From assembly GCA_021852345.1 (NCBI GenBank), contig JAJZNL010000014.1, positions 94,179 through 158,178 of the forward strand: a stretch of DNA of 64,000 nucleotides, read 5' to 3'. Origin of the DNA: Actinomycetes bacterium (GTDB lineage: Bacteria > Actinomycetota > Acidimicrobiia > Acidimicrobiales > JABEUL01). This document shows, piece by piece, positions 28,445 to 37,406 of the stretch (positions are counted from its first letter, which is position 1; each line of letters opens with the position of its first letter). The translations under genes and the position numbers were made by a program. Below the pieces are notes generated by a model that did not search any database, was not told the origin of the DNA, and was given only the letters and a program-made list of their open reading frames with translations.

Positions 28445-29332
28445 CTACCATCCCCTACCCTGTAATTGTTGTGATTCACTTAATTCGTGGGAACTTATTC
28501 CCACCATGGGTTCTCCGAGATTCTTAGAAACCTTTAACACAATCTCAGGGTCTTGATAATGTGTAGTCGCTTCAACGATAGCTTCGGCTCGCTTTGAAGG
28601 ATCACCGCTTTTGAATATACCCGATCCTACAAATACCGCCTGAGCACCTAGCTGCATTACCAAGCTTGCATCAGCCGGCGTTGCTATTCCACCTGCACAA
28701 AAAAGCGGAACTGGAAGTTCCCCAGTTTCTGCTATCTCCTTTACAAGTTCAACATTTGCTTGAAGCTCTTTAGCTTTTTTATAAATTTCAGCTCCGTCAA
28801 GCTGAGTTATGACCCTAATTTCATTGGTGATAGATCTTAAATGTTTAACCGCTTCAACCACGTCACCCGTACCGGCTTCACCCTTGGATCGAATCATTGC
28901 AGCACCTTCACTAATTCTCCTAAGAGCTTCTCCTAAATTTGTAGCTCCGCATACAAACGGAACTTCGAATTTCCATTTGTCAATATGATTGTCGAAATCT
29001 GCTGGCGTCAATACCTCTGATTCATCGATGTAATCGACTTTTAAACTTTGCAATATTTGAGCCTCTCCAAAATGCCCTATTCTAGCCTTAGCCATTACCG
29101 GAATGGTAACTGCTTGCTGAATCTCTTCAATCAATGCAGGATCACTCATTCTTGCTACTCCACCATCGCGACGAATGTCCGCAGGAACCCGTTCAAGAGC
29201 CATTACAGCGACGGCCCCGGCATCTTCTGCAATTTTGGCCTGTTCTTTATTTATAACATCCATGATCACACCGCCCTTTAACATTTCGGCAAGACCTCTT
29301 TTGACTAGTAGATTACCTCGATTTATGTCCAT
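28445..29332 (-). CDS. pdxS: Pyridoxal 5'-phosphate synthase lyase subunit PdxS
   Basis: Makes PLP from ribose 5-phosphate, glyceraldehyde 3-phosphate and ammonia. The ATG at 29332 is preferred over the GTG at 29335 because AGGAG lies 6 bases before it. The 295-residue TIM barrel has [22 protein letters not shown] near 20-41, a [14 protein letters not shown] stretch with a catalytic Lys near 82, and [15 protein letters not shown] near 126-140 with the second Lys region beyond ([11 protein letters not shown]). It is the first gene of the long minus-strand housekeeping run. Confidence 0.96.
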   Translation of the reverse strand: MDINRGNLLVKRGLAEMLKGGVIMDVINKEQAKIAEDAGAVAVMALERVPADIRRDGGVARMSDPALIEEIQQAVTIPVMAKARIGHFGEAQILQSLKVDYIDESEVLTPADFDNHIDKWKFEVPFVCGATNLGEALRRISEGAAMIRSKGEAGTGDVVEAVKHLRSITNEIRVITQLDGAEIYKKAKELQANVELVKEIAETGELPVPLFCAGGIATPADASLVMQLGAQAVFVGSGIFKSGDPSKRAEAIVEATTHYQDPEIVLKVSKNLGEPMVGISSHELSESQQLQGRGW

Positions 29333-29382
29333 CACATACTCCTAACCGCTACTGGTTTCAAAAAATATACCATCCAAAGAAA

Positions 29383-29445
29383 TTGAAACCGTACAAAACT
29401 CTGTATATTATTAGTTTAATTTGTAAATATACATTACGGTTTCAA
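29383..29445. promoter_or_regulatory. 11-bp inverted repeat upstream of pdxS, candidate operator
   Basis: TTGAAACCGTA (29383-29393) and TACGGTTTCAA (29435-29445) are exact reverse complements with a 41-base spacer. GGTTTCAA recurs at 29354-29361, giving three half-sites 50-115 bases upstream of the pdxS start. This spacing suits binding of a dimeric regulator to promoter DNA. Which protein binds is unknown. Confidence 0.5.
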
Positions 29446-29497
29446 CAATCATTTCATCAACTCGACTCATATCTAAGCCTGATCTACGATTGACGAT

Positions 29498-29531
29498 GTC
29501 AATATCTATTATTAGTCAATATCTATTATTA
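29498..29531. repeat. Perfect tandem 17-base repeat
   Basis: GTCAATATCTATTATTA is repeated head to tail at 29498-29514 and 29515-29531 with no gap. It sits in the middle of the divergent pdxS/pimA spacer. Either replication slippage or paired binding sites. Confidence 0.85.
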
Positions 29532-29835
29532 ACTGTGTACAACGATTCATCTAAAGCTATTCCTAACCACTCAAAAGTAATCATGGTGAGTTAATAAAGA
29601 TAAATTGAATTAACGGACCGTATCTTTCTCTGAATATCTGTCTTGAATTTTTAAATTCCGATTGCAATTCAATTCGACAAAACTCATAATGTAGAATTTA
29701 AACAAAGCATTTTAGATTTATTCGAACGTGTGCAATCAGATATTTCTTATGGCGCTTTACTAATTTTTAACCATAAGAACTGTCAACAGTTAAAATAAGA
29801 ATACTTTTGAAGAATTATTTAATGCTATTAGTTTA

Positions 29836-30981
29836 ATGAAAATTACTATTGTAAGTCCCTACAGTTTCTCAAATTACGGTGGAGTTAATGCTCAAATAGT
29901 TTTATTGGCTCAAGAATTTCTCAAGCAAGGGCATGAAGTGCATGTTGACGGGCTTGCAGATTCAAAGGAAGTTTTAAAGAATCAATTTTCTAATGTGTCT
30001 AAACAACATTTAGAAGATGGCAAGTTTATGTTAAATTATCTGGGCAAAGCTATTCGGGTACCGGCTAATGGGTCAGATGCCAACATCGGTATCAGGCCTT
30101 CAAGTTTAATTAAAACGTTGATTCAAAAATTTGACGCAGACATAATTCATCTGCACGAACCGTTTGTTCCGGGTCCCACGTTAATGCATTTACTACGACC
30201 CAAAACTGTCCCAATAGTTGCTACTTTCCATAGAAACGGTGTCGATCTGCTTTACAAGAATTACATGAAAATAGCTAAAATGTGCTCAAGCAAAATAGAT
30301 GCAAGCGCCGCTGTTAGCGAAAGTGCCAAAAATACGATAGAGTCGGTAAGCAATTTACGACCTCCGATTTTATTTAACGGCATCAATTTGGAGGAATTTA
30401 GAACAGACACACATCCAAAAGAGGATGATTCAGTAAATATACTTTTTGTAGGTAGATTTGAGCCACGAAAAGGGTATGAGATCTTTTTAAAGGCAATGGA
30501 TATAGTTAACAACCAAAACTCTTTAAAGAAGACTTTGAATATTAAGTTCACTATTGTAGGGTCTGGGAACGATTTTATTAATCATAATAAGCGATATGCT
30601 GACATAAATAACGTCAAATTTATGTCCGAGCTAACGCGCGATAAATTAGTTGAGCAGTACCTAAAGGCAGATATCTTTGTTGCGCCGGCTACTTCGTCTG
30701 AATCGTTTGGATTGGTTTTACTTGAAGCGATGGCGGCAAACACCGCTCTTGTAGTTTCTGATATTGCACCCTTTAGGGCTGTACTCAAGGATACTGGCTT
30801 GTATTTTAAAGTTGGCGACGCCGAAGATTTATCCAAGCAGCTGATAGAACTTATTTTTGACAAAGATAAAATTAGGATTCTTAAAAAAGTAGCGAAGGAA
30901 AGAGTTACCCGATATTCAATCGATGTTTTGGCTGCAAAATATTTAGAAATGTTTCAAGATTTACTTAATAAGAAATCTTGA
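29836..30981 (+). CDS. pimA: PimA-like phosphatidylinositol alpha-mannosyltransferase (GT4)
   Basis: A GT-B glycosyltransferase of 381 residues, the length of PimA. It starts MKITIVSPYSFSNYGGVNAQ, with the GGV donor/acceptor loop at 15-17, HLHEPFVPG at 105-113, FVGRFEPRKG near 204-213 and the GT4 EX7E signature in SSESFGLVLLEAMA at 287-300 (Glu289, Glu297). PimA adds the first mannose from GDP-mannose to phosphatidylinositol at the inner membrane face. In other Actinobacteria it follows patA; here patA and pgsA lie 22 kb away on the other strand, but the position next to pdxS is conserved. Assignment as PimA rather than another GT4 enzyme rests on this context plus the motifs. Confidence 0.82.
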   Translation: MKITIVSPYSFSNYGGVNAQIVLLAQEFLKQGHEVHVDGLADSKEVLKNQFSNVSKQHLEDGKFMLNYLGKAIRVPANGSDANIGIRPSSLIKTLIQKFDADIIHLHEPFVPGPTLMHLLRPKTVPIVATFHRNGVDLLYKNYMKIAKMCSSKIDASAAVSESAKNTIESVSNLRPPILFNGINLEEFRTDTHPKEDDSVNILFVGRFEPRKGYEIFLKAMDIVNNQNSLKKTLNIKFTIVGSGNDFINHNKRYADINNVKFMSELTRDKLVEQYLKADIFVAPATSSESFGLVLLEAMAANTALVVSDIAPFRAVLKDTGLYFKVGDAEDLSKQLIELIFDKDKIRILKKVAKERVTRYSIDVLAAKYLEMFQDLLNKKS

Positions 30982-31194
30982 ATTTTGGGGCGTAAGCCAC
31001 AATTTAGATATACAGTTAAATTTTTGTAACGCTTTTGATCGAAACACAAAGCCCAGACTAGAAGATGTAATGATTAACTGTAGTTAGCTAAACCGATGCG
31101 ACTAACAAGCTACAGTACAGCAGACAAGCATACGAACTATTTGTATTTAACCGCTTTGCAATTTTATGAATAATATGTTGATGATACAAAAACA

Positions 31195-31393
31195 CAAACA
31201 TAAGAACGGACCCGCTATAGCCAGCAGGTCACAGAGTAAGTTATTTCTTTAAGCTCAACTTACTAATTCCTAAAGTTCGCTCCCCCCAACAAGTCTCTGT
31301 CGCGAACCGTCTTTATTACGATAAGGTTCGACCGCCGAAGCATTTTTCAAACAAATTCGTCGCTTGAATTCTTAGTGGGGGTTTCGTCAATAA
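31195..31393 (-). ncRNA. Candidate structured RNA of about 200 nt, family not recognised
   Basis: Evidence is compositional and structural. GC jumps from about 23 % to about 44 % exactly here. On the minus strand a consensus TATAAT lies at 31405-31400 and a terminator-like hairpin at 31230-31209. Between them are stems: AGTAAGTT with AACTTACT (8 bp), GTCGAACC with GGTTCGcGAC (8 bp with one bulge), and an outer ACAGAG/CTCTGT that competes with the end of the first. In the terminator stem the one non-Watson-Crick pair is G-U on the minus strand but C-A on the plus strand, favouring minus-strand RNA. A run of six G (minus) falls in an open region. It does not match RNase P RNA, tmRNA, SRP RNA, tRNA or riboswitch cores known to me; size resembles 6S-type RNAs but no sequence match was seen. 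Confidence 0.45.
31209..31230 (-). terminator. Hairpin and U-rich tail ending the candidate RNA
   Basis: On the minus strand GACCTGC pairs with GCGGGTC (7 bp with one G-U) around an 8-base loop, followed by CGTTCTTATGTTTGTGTTTT, which is T-rich though interrupted. On the plus strand the same stem has a C-A mismatch and no T-run. Confidence 0.5.
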
Positions 31394-31399
31394 ACACAT

Positions 31400-31405
31400 A
31401 TTATA
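31400..31405 (-). promoter_or_regulatory. Consensus -10 element (TATAAT) for the candidate RNA
   Basis: The minus strand reads TTAAGTATAATATGTG here. The -10 hexamer is perfect and sits 7 bases before the point where the GC-rich island begins. A matching -35 hexamer at 16-18 bases is not obvious, so this is suggestive only. Confidence 0.4.
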
Positions 31406-31746
31406 CTTAAATAATTGATCGCCCATTACAAAAATATAATCACTACACTATCCAATTATCCAATCGTGAAACTGCATTTAAGATTTTGAATACCGTCGAC
31501 TTATAAAGGTGCGCTTTTACCTTTTAAAAATAGTAAATTAACCTTATTTTTAAAGAATTAGGGGTATTTCCTAGAAAGTTGGATTAAAACTTAACAATAT
31601 TCTTTTCGCTAATATTCATCAGCTAAAATTTAATAGATAATTAGAATTCCAAGTCCACCCAAATAGACCATTCAAAACAACTATAGTTACTGTTTACAAA
31701 GATACCGCTATGAAAATTGGTTTGTCTGAGTCTCAACAAAAAATAT

Positions 31747-32664
31747 ATGAAAAATACTAAGCCCAAACTTCACGCAGCGATACCTAATACCCCGCTTTCA
31801 AATCACTCAAGTTCCAAAAGCAATAAGGAGCAACGCAAAATCACCTATATGGGTATGCAAGAGCAATGGCGCATGGACAATGAACGTCGAAAAGTTCTGG
31901 TAATAAAAACTAAACGAGAGATATCCACATCTAATGCATTATTGGTAGGTATTGTAGCATTTGTCGTTTTTATCATTATCTTGGGGTTACCAGGAATCGC
32001 AGTCGGGGTTATTTTTGGTGGGCTCTCATTTTGGATTACTACCGTCGACATTACCAATAAAATTCCAAACAGAATAGTTAAGGCATTAACGTTTAAATTG
32101 AAACCGATTGAAGCTTATAATTTTGGTTCCGTTCAAGTAGCTAGGACCCAAAATTTGGTCAATGGTATTTGCCAACGCGAAGGGGTAGAGATACCGCAAC
32201 TCCTTGTATACGATGATGATTCGATAAATTCGTTAGTTTTAGTTTTTTCAAAAAAAACCTGCATAATTTTGACAAAAGGTGCCGTGGAGCTATTGGACAG
32301 GATCGAACTCGAAGCAATTATTGCATATCAAATCGGCAAACTCAAAACCAACATCTGCTCAATTCAACTCCTGTCTATTTCTACCGCAAGGATGGCAAAA
32401 TACTTACTGTATTTAAAACCGTTTGCACGAAAAATCAATTTGGATTTTGGCATGGATCCCGAGCTTGAGACTCTTCGAATCACCAAATATCCACCTGGTT
32501 TAATCGATGTCTTTAAAAAAGCCAAGCAAACTCAGCATACTGCCCTGCCGGGAAGCTTTGATTCATCGTTCGGCTGTCTTTGGATGATTCAACCCGACAA
32601 TATCGACAGTTCTCTCTGCAATTTATCTATCGATTCCAAAATTGACCTTCTTTTAGATTTCTAA
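31747..32664 (+). CDS. M48-like membrane protein lacking the HExxH zinc motif
   Basis: From ATG 31747 the product is 305 residues: a basic N-terminal part, two hydrophobic spans (about 63-80 and 81-100), then a domain like actinobacterial M48/HtpX-type peptidases: NLVNGICQREGVEIPQLLVYDD and ILTKGAVELLDRIELEAIIA. Where active relatives have A-HExxH, this protein has AYQIGKLK (Tyr-Gln-Ile-Gly-Lys at about 194-198). All zinc and catalytic residues of that motif are gone, so it should not be a protease. The reading frame is otherwise intact, pointing to a pseudoenzyme with a kept structural or regulatory role. A TTG at 31717 would add ten residues. It lies upstream of the sugar-phosphate operon. 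Family call is by motif context and is moderate. Confidence 0.7.
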   Translation: MKNTKPKLHAAIPNTPLSNHSSSKSNKEQRKITYMGMQEQWRMDNERRKVLVIKTKREISTSNALLVGIVAFVVFIIILGLPGIAVGVIFGGLSFWITTVDITNKIPNRIVKALTFKLKPIEAYNFGSVQVARTQNLVNGICQREGVEIPQLLVYDDDSINSLVLVFSKKTCIILTKGAVELLDRIELEAIIAYQIGKLKTNICSIQLLSISTARMAKYLLYLKPFARKINLDFGMDPELETLRITKYPPGLIDVFKKAKQTQHTALPGSFDSSFGCLWMIQPDNIDSSLCNLSIDSKIDLLLDF

Positions 32665-32777
32665 TTAATACCGTTAATTCAAAGTTAACTTAATATTTCA
32701 GCAATTTTTGCACCATAAGTAGCATAAATGCTATTTCTTGAACACCCGTGAAGAAAAATGCAACTAAATTCGATAGT

Positions 32778-34766
32778 ATGACTATCAACTCAGCTGAAAT
32801 TAATTTAGATCTTGAAACCTTAACGGCGGCTACCATAAAAGGTATAGCCATGGATGCTCCCTTTAAAGCCAATTCGGGTCACTCCGGGACTGCTATGGCT
32901 TTAGCTCCATTGGCGCAGGTATTGTTTTCAAGAATAATGAAATACGATGCAAATGATCCAAGTTGGTTTGATCGTGACAGATTTATTCTCTCTTGCGGTC
33001 ACGCTTCAATACTTCTTTATACGATGCTTCATCTAACCGGAATCTCACTAACCGTTGACGATCTAAAGGAATTTCGATCTTTTGACTCTCTAACACCCGG
33101 CCACCCAGAAGTCCACCATACAGTGGGAGTCGAGGTTACTACTGGACCTCTGGGGCAGGGCTTTGGAAATGCCGTCGGAATGGCGATAGCCGAACAATAT
33201 CTTAGGAATATATTGTCTGAAGAAATTGTGGATCATTATACCTATGTAATATGCTCTGACGGCGATTTTATGGAAGGCATATCGCACGAAGCGGGATCTT
33301 TGGCCGGGCATCTTGGTCTAAACAGATTAATAGCGATATATGATGACAACCACATTACAATTGACGGAAATACTGAGATATCTTACAGCGACGACGTTGC
33401 CAAACGATTCGAGGCCTACCACTGGAACGTAGTCAAACTCGGTGAAATGGCCGAAAATATGGATGAATTAGAAAAGGCGTTGCTTCAGGCAAAAACCGAA
33501 GAGAGCCGACCAACCTTATTGATATTACGTAGCCATATAGGGTTTCCCTCTCCTGATTTAACTGACACCTCAGCGGCCCACGGCGAACCATTTTCAGAAG
33601 CGGAAATTCAGAAAACAAAGGTTTTGTTGGGATTGGATCCAACTAAAACCTTTCAAATTTCAGACGATGTTAAAAAGTATATGCATGCAAGAGGTCGGCG
33701 CAGCGAAACAGCCAGAAACCAGTGGCAGGAAAGAATAGATAGCCTGTCGACTGACAGACGAAAATATGTCGATTCATTTTTAAACTTACAACCAACAGCA
33801 GACCTTGATTCACTAAAGTTAGATTTTCCTGTCGGTACGAAAATAGCAACCCGAAAAGCCATACAGGCATGCATGGATACCTACAGCGAATATTTGCCAT
33901 TTTTAATAGCGGGCGCGGCGGATTTAACCGGCAATACGGGAATGAAGATTAAAGACGGTGTGTTGCTTTCAAAATCAAATCGTAATGGAAACCAAATTGC
34001 ATACGGCATACGAGAACATATCATGGGTTCGGCAATGAATGGAATGGCTCTCCACGGAGGAGTAATTCCCATCGGCGGTACGTTTTTTATATTCAGTGAC
34101 TACATGAGACCCACAATTCGACTCGCTGCTCTTTCGCGGGCGCGAACAATCTTTACCTTCACCCATGATTCAATTGGATTAGGTGAAGACGGCCCGACGC
34201 ATCAACCAATAGAACAACTTGCATCTTTGAGAGCGATACCAAATCTTCATGTTATCCGACCAGCAGATGCTGTCGAAACCGAAGTTGCCTTTAAATTTGC
34301 CATAAAGACTGACGCTCCCACAGTTTTAGTGGCTAGCCGGCAAGGGCTACCTGTACTACCTGAGACCAAAGATAAAGCGCACCTCCTTGAAAAAGGTGCA
34401 TACGTATTAAAGTCATCGGTCGATCCAAAAGTATTGCTGATAGCTACAGGATCTGAAGTTGCATTAGCCCTTGCGGTTAGTGAAAAACTCGAATCAGAAA
34501 ATATCGGTTGCAAAATTGTATCGATGCCAAGTTGGGATTTATTCGAAATACAACCAGACGACTACAAGCTATCGGTCATTTCGTCCGATATTTTTAAGGT
34601 ATCAATTGAGGCGGGATCAACTTTGGGATGGGATAGGTATTCAAACTTGCAAATAGGGCTTCATCGTTTCGGGTCTTCTGCTCCGGCTGAAGTAAACTTC
34701 AAAGAGCTTGGATTTGGAGTTGACCAAATTGTTAGTCAGATCAAATCCGCAATAACACCGTTGTAA
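32778..34766 (+). CDS. tkt: Transketolase
   Basis: Thiamine-diphosphate enzyme of the non-oxidative pentose phosphate pathway. The start is uncertain: ATG 32778 overlaps the TGA of a 7-codon frame starting at 32758, and GTG 32748 is an in-frame alternative adding ten residues. Motifs are complete: AMDAPFKANSGHSGTAMA near 20-37, HPEVHHTVGVEVTTGPLGQG near 100-120, CSDGDFMEGISHEAGS near 160 (ThDP/Mg motif) and the second-half Glu region GIREHIMGSAMNGMALHGG. Length (662-672) is normal. It leads the co-directional run tkt-tal-pgi-gnd-zwf-pgl. Confidence 0.95.
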   Translation: MTINSAEINLDLETLTAATIKGIAMDAPFKANSGHSGTAMALAPLAQVLFSRIMKYDANDPSWFDRDRFILSCGHASILLYTMLHLTGISLTVDDLKEFRSFDSLTPGHPEVHHTVGVEVTTGPLGQGFGNAVGMAIAEQYLRNILSEEIVDHYTYVICSDGDFMEGISHEAGSLAGHLGLNRLIAIYDDNHITIDGNTEISYSDDVAKRFEAYHWNVVKLGEMAENMDELEKALLQAKTEESRPTLLILRSHIGFPSPDLTDTSAAHGEPFSEAEIQKTKVLLGLDPTKTFQISDDVKKYMHARGRRSETARNQWQERIDSLSTDRRKYVDSFLNLQPTADLDSLKLDFPVGTKIATRKAIQACMDTYSEYLPFLIAGAADLTGNTGMKIKDGVLLSKSNRNGNQIAYGIREHIMGSAMNGMALHGGVIPIGGTFFIFSDYMRPTIRLAALSRARTIFTFTHDSIGLGEDGPTHQPIEQLASLRAIPNLHVIRPADAVETEVAFKFAIKTDAPTVLVASRQGLPVLPETKDKAHLLEKGAYVLKSSVDPKVLLIATGSEVALALAVSEKLESENIGCKIVSMPSWDLFEIQPDDYKLSVISSDIFKVSIEAGSTLGWDRYSNLQIGLHRFGSSAPAEVNFKELGFGVDQIVSQIKSAITPL

Positions 34767-34868
34767 GAAAATCCTTCAGACTGTTAGAGGTCAAAGCTGT
34801 TTGTACTGATAAGGTAGTTATTATAAATTTAAATTTTGGTAAAAATAACTTAGCGAAAGAAAGAACAG

Positions 34869-35966
34869 ATGACAAAGTTAAATGAACTTTACGACCAATG
34901 CCACCAAAGCCCTTGGTTGGATAACATCAAAAGATCATGGCTGCAAGACGGTACTTTAAAAGGGCTTGTGGACAGCGGTGTTCGCGGGATAACCTCTAAT
35001 CCTACGATCTTCACCAATGCGATAGAGTCGTCAGATTTATACGATTCACAGACATTTGAGTTGCACCACAAAGGACTAACCGTTGAAGATATTTATTGGG
35101 AACTTGTTAAAACCGATATAAATGCGGCTCTTGATGTACTTAATCCGCTTTATCTTCAATCCGGCGGAAACGACGGTTTCGTCTCAATCGAAGTAAGTCC
35201 GACCCTTGCCTATAATACAGCAAAAACTCTCGAGATGGCAAAGCAATTGCATAACGACATAAACAGGCCGAATTTATTAGTAAAAATCCCTGCGACCCAG
35301 CAAGGGCTTAGCGCTATCGAAGAGATGATATATTTGGGAAACAGCGTCAATGTGACTTTAATATTTTCATTAGAGCGTTATCAGCAGGTGATAGATGCTT
35401 ATTTAAACGGACTGGAGAGAAGACTACAAAGCGGAGTTTCAGATTTGTCCTCAGTCAATTGTGTGGCTTCATTCTTTGTAAGCAGACTAGACACGCTTAT
35501 AGATAAAAAACTCGATGAAATTGGCTCATTGGAGGCCATTGAATTGAAAGGTAAAACGGCAGTATCGCAAGCCAAAGTAGCCTACCAGCTCTTTAAAGAT
35601 AGCTTTGAATCTGAGAGATTTAATAATTTGGCGACACACGGCGCTAAACTGCAAAGACCCCTTTGGGCTTCGACGTCTACCAAAAATCCGAATTACGACG
35701 ATCTCTTATATGTAAACAATTTGATTGGGGAACATACTGTTAACACTATGCCCGATGTAACAATTAAGGCATTTCAAGAGCACGGAACTGTAGACAAAAC
35801 AATCGACGTGGATATTGACGTCGCAACTACAACTCTTAAGGCTTTAGGCGATGTCGGAATTAGCTTAGATGATGTTACTCAGCAACTTGAAGACGAAGGT
35901 GTGAAGTCTTTTGAAAAATCCTTCGTAGATCTGTTGGAAGTTTTAAACAATAAAATTAACGCTTAA
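34869..35966 (+). CDS. tal: Transaldolase
   Basis: TIM-barrel enzyme moving a dihydroxyacetone unit between sugar phosphates. The 365-residue product is of the longer actinobacterial/cyanobacterial type: GVRGITSNPTIFTNAI near 37-52, the Schiff-base Lys139 in NLLVKIPAT, VNVTLIFSLERYQ near 159, and ASTSTKNPNYDDLLYVNNL near 267. It begins about 100 bases after tkt and ends 22 bases before pgi, with which tal is fused in some bacteria. Confidence 0.95.
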   Translation: MTKLNELYDQCHQSPWLDNIKRSWLQDGTLKGLVDSGVRGITSNPTIFTNAIESSDLYDSQTFELHHKGLTVEDIYWELVKTDINAALDVLNPLYLQSGGNDGFVSIEVSPTLAYNTAKTLEMAKQLHNDINRPNLLVKIPATQQGLSAIEEMIYLGNSVNVTLIFSLERYQQVIDAYLNGLERRLQSGVSDLSSVNCVASFFVSRLDTLIDKKLDEIGSLEAIELKGKTAVSQAKVAYQLFKDSFESERFNNLATHGAKLQRPLWASTSTKNPNYDDLLYVNNLIGEHTVNTMPDVTIKAFQEHGTVDKTIDVDIDVATTTLKALGDVGISLDDVTQQLEDEGVKSFEKSFVDLLEVLNNKINA

Positions 35967-35988
35967 ATAGACAAAAGGAACGATCTAT

Positions 35989-37350
35989 ATGGAATTACTT
36001 CAAAGATTACTAAATTTTGACCAAACTCTGTGGCCAGAGGACAATGTTTCTTCAAACCGACTAGGTTGGTTGCCGGTCATTGCTGAAATGACGGAAATGG
36101 TCGACGAGCTGATTGAGTTTGAAAAATCCGTCCCATATTCCAAGGTTGTGCTTTTAGGTATGGGCGGGAGTTCGCTGGCACCTTTGGTGTTCTATAGATC
36201 GATGGTCGAAAATGGCATTGACCCTAAACGTACTCTCACCGTTTGCGACACCACACACCCTAAAACTGTCAGTGAAGTTGACTATACTGACGCGCTGATA
36301 ATAGTGTCAAGCAAATCTGGAACCACCTTGGAGCCGAATGTATTATTCGATTACGCATATTCTCAAGTCAACGATCCTAAACGATTTGTTGCCATAACCG
36401 ATCCCAACACTGCACTAAATGAACTTGCCCAAAAAAAGGGGTTTCTAAAAATTTTTACCAACAGGGCTGATATAGGCGGTCGTTATTCGGCACTCTCTTA
36501 CTTTGGTTTGATACCTGCCCTTTTAATTGGATATGATCTCAAAAAGCTTCTCTTGGAAACAATTAAAGCGGATAAAGAAGCCGCAGTAGAATTTGGAAAA
36601 GAGTTTGCCACTTCTGCGATCAACCATAAAGACAAGTTAACCATAAAGGTGCCTAAATCATTCGAATCACTGGGTTTATGGCTTGAACAGTTAATTGCAG
36701 AGTCAACCGGAAAATCGAATCGAGGTGTCGTTCCGGTTCCTACGACTGAAGACGAAACAGGTCCCGATAGATTTAATGTATCAATTCAGATAAATAATAT
36801 TTACGACTTGGGAAAGATCTTCTACTCCTGGGAAATATCGACAGCGATAGCCGGTCACGTACTTCAGATTGATCCCTTCAACGAACCAAACGTTGCCGAG
36901 TCTAAAGCAAATACAAATACGGTGCTTGAGAGTCTGCCGATAACTTTTCCACCTGCCCACAACCCCACAAGCGTTATAGATTTTCTTAAAGGTACAGTCG
37001 TTCAAGGAGATTATATCAGCATTCAAGCGTATTTGCCTTATGGAATGGACAGAGAGCTGGCAGAATTAAGGACTAAGATCAAATCTCTGTTTTTAGATAA
37101 TGCGGTAACAGTCGGTTTTGGACCGCGATTTTTGCATTCCACTGGTCAGCTTCACAAAGGTGGTGCCAACAACGTCGTGGTATTGCAGATCGTCGACGAA
37201 AATTCATATGATTCGGTAGCAATTCCCTCAAAACCCTACGACTTTAATACTCTAATTTCAGCACAATCAATTGGCGACTACCAAAGTTTAATCAAACACG
37301 AAAGACGTGTAATTCGAGTTAGCGTTACCGATCTCAGTGAAATTTCATGA
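35989..37350 (+). CDS. pgi: Glucose-6-phosphate isomerase
   Basis: Interconverts glucose 6-phosphate and fructose 6-phosphate. The 453-residue product is the short, divergent type often found behind or fused to transaldolase rather than the 550-residue E. coli type. SIS-domain motifs are present: LLGMGGSSLAPLVF near 55-68, IVSSKSGTTLEPN near 105-117, and TNRADIGGRYSALSYFGL near 156-173. An AAAAGGAACG ribosome-binding site precedes its ATG. It ties the pathway to glycolysis/gluconeogenesis, allowing cycling of hexose phosphate for NADPH. Confidence 0.9.
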   Translation: MELLQRLLNFDQTLWPEDNVSSNRLGWLPVIAEMTEMVDELIEFEKSVPYSKVVLLGMGGSSLAPLVFYRSMVENGIDPKRTLTVCDTTHPKTVSEVDYTDALIIVSSKSGTTLEPNVLFDYAYSQVNDPKRFVAITDPNTALNELAQKKGFLKIFTNRADIGGRYSALSYFGLIPALLIGYDLKKLLLETIKADKEAAVEFGKEFATSAINHKDKLTIKVPKSFESLGLWLEQLIAESTGKSNRGVVPVPTTEDETGPDRFNVSIQINNIYDLGKIFYSWEISTAIAGHVLQIDPFNEPNVAESKANTNTVLESLPITFPPAHNPTSVIDFLKGTVVQGDYISIQAYLPYGMDRELAELRTKIKSLFLDNAVTVGFGPRFLHSTGQLHKGGANNVVVLQIVDENSYDSVAIPSKPYDFNTLISAQSIGDYQSLIKHERRVIRVSVTDLSEIS

Positions 37351-37406
37351 CCTTTGCGTTTACTGTTTAGTTATAAAAATCTTTCGATAGAAAAGGAGTT
37401 AAGTTA

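Larger units (their letters stand above)
29336..29835. other. Divergent promoter region between pdxS and the PimA-like gene
   Basis: A 500-base AT-rich spacer between divergently read genes. It holds an 11-bp inverted repeat (29383-29445), an extra GGTTTCAA at 29354-29361 and a perfect 17-base tandem repeat (29498-29531), reported separately. Promoters for both genes must lie here; I could not assign -35/-10 pairs with confidence. No divergent pdxR-type regulator gene is present. Confidence 0.6.
30982..31746. other. Long spacer after pimA holding a GC-rich island
   Basis: 765 bases without a credible protein gene. GC is about 23 % in the lines flanking 31195-31390 but about 44 % inside that island, which is annotated as a candidate RNA gene. 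The rest is AT-rich. Another small hairpin, AAAGGT (31505-31510) with ACCTTT (31519-31524), lies nearer the next gene. A 16-codon reading frame from ATG 31710 precedes the M48-like gene and may be chance. Confidence 0.6.

Noticed and set aside
30261..30863. Minus-strand reading frames within pimA
   Set aside because: Both are antisense to a gene with full GT4 motifs and show no motif of their own.
31317..31340. tRNA T-arm-like GGTTCGACC
   Set aside because: The flanking bases cannot form the 5-bp T stem and no acceptor or anticodon arm is near; it is part of the candidate RNA's own stem.
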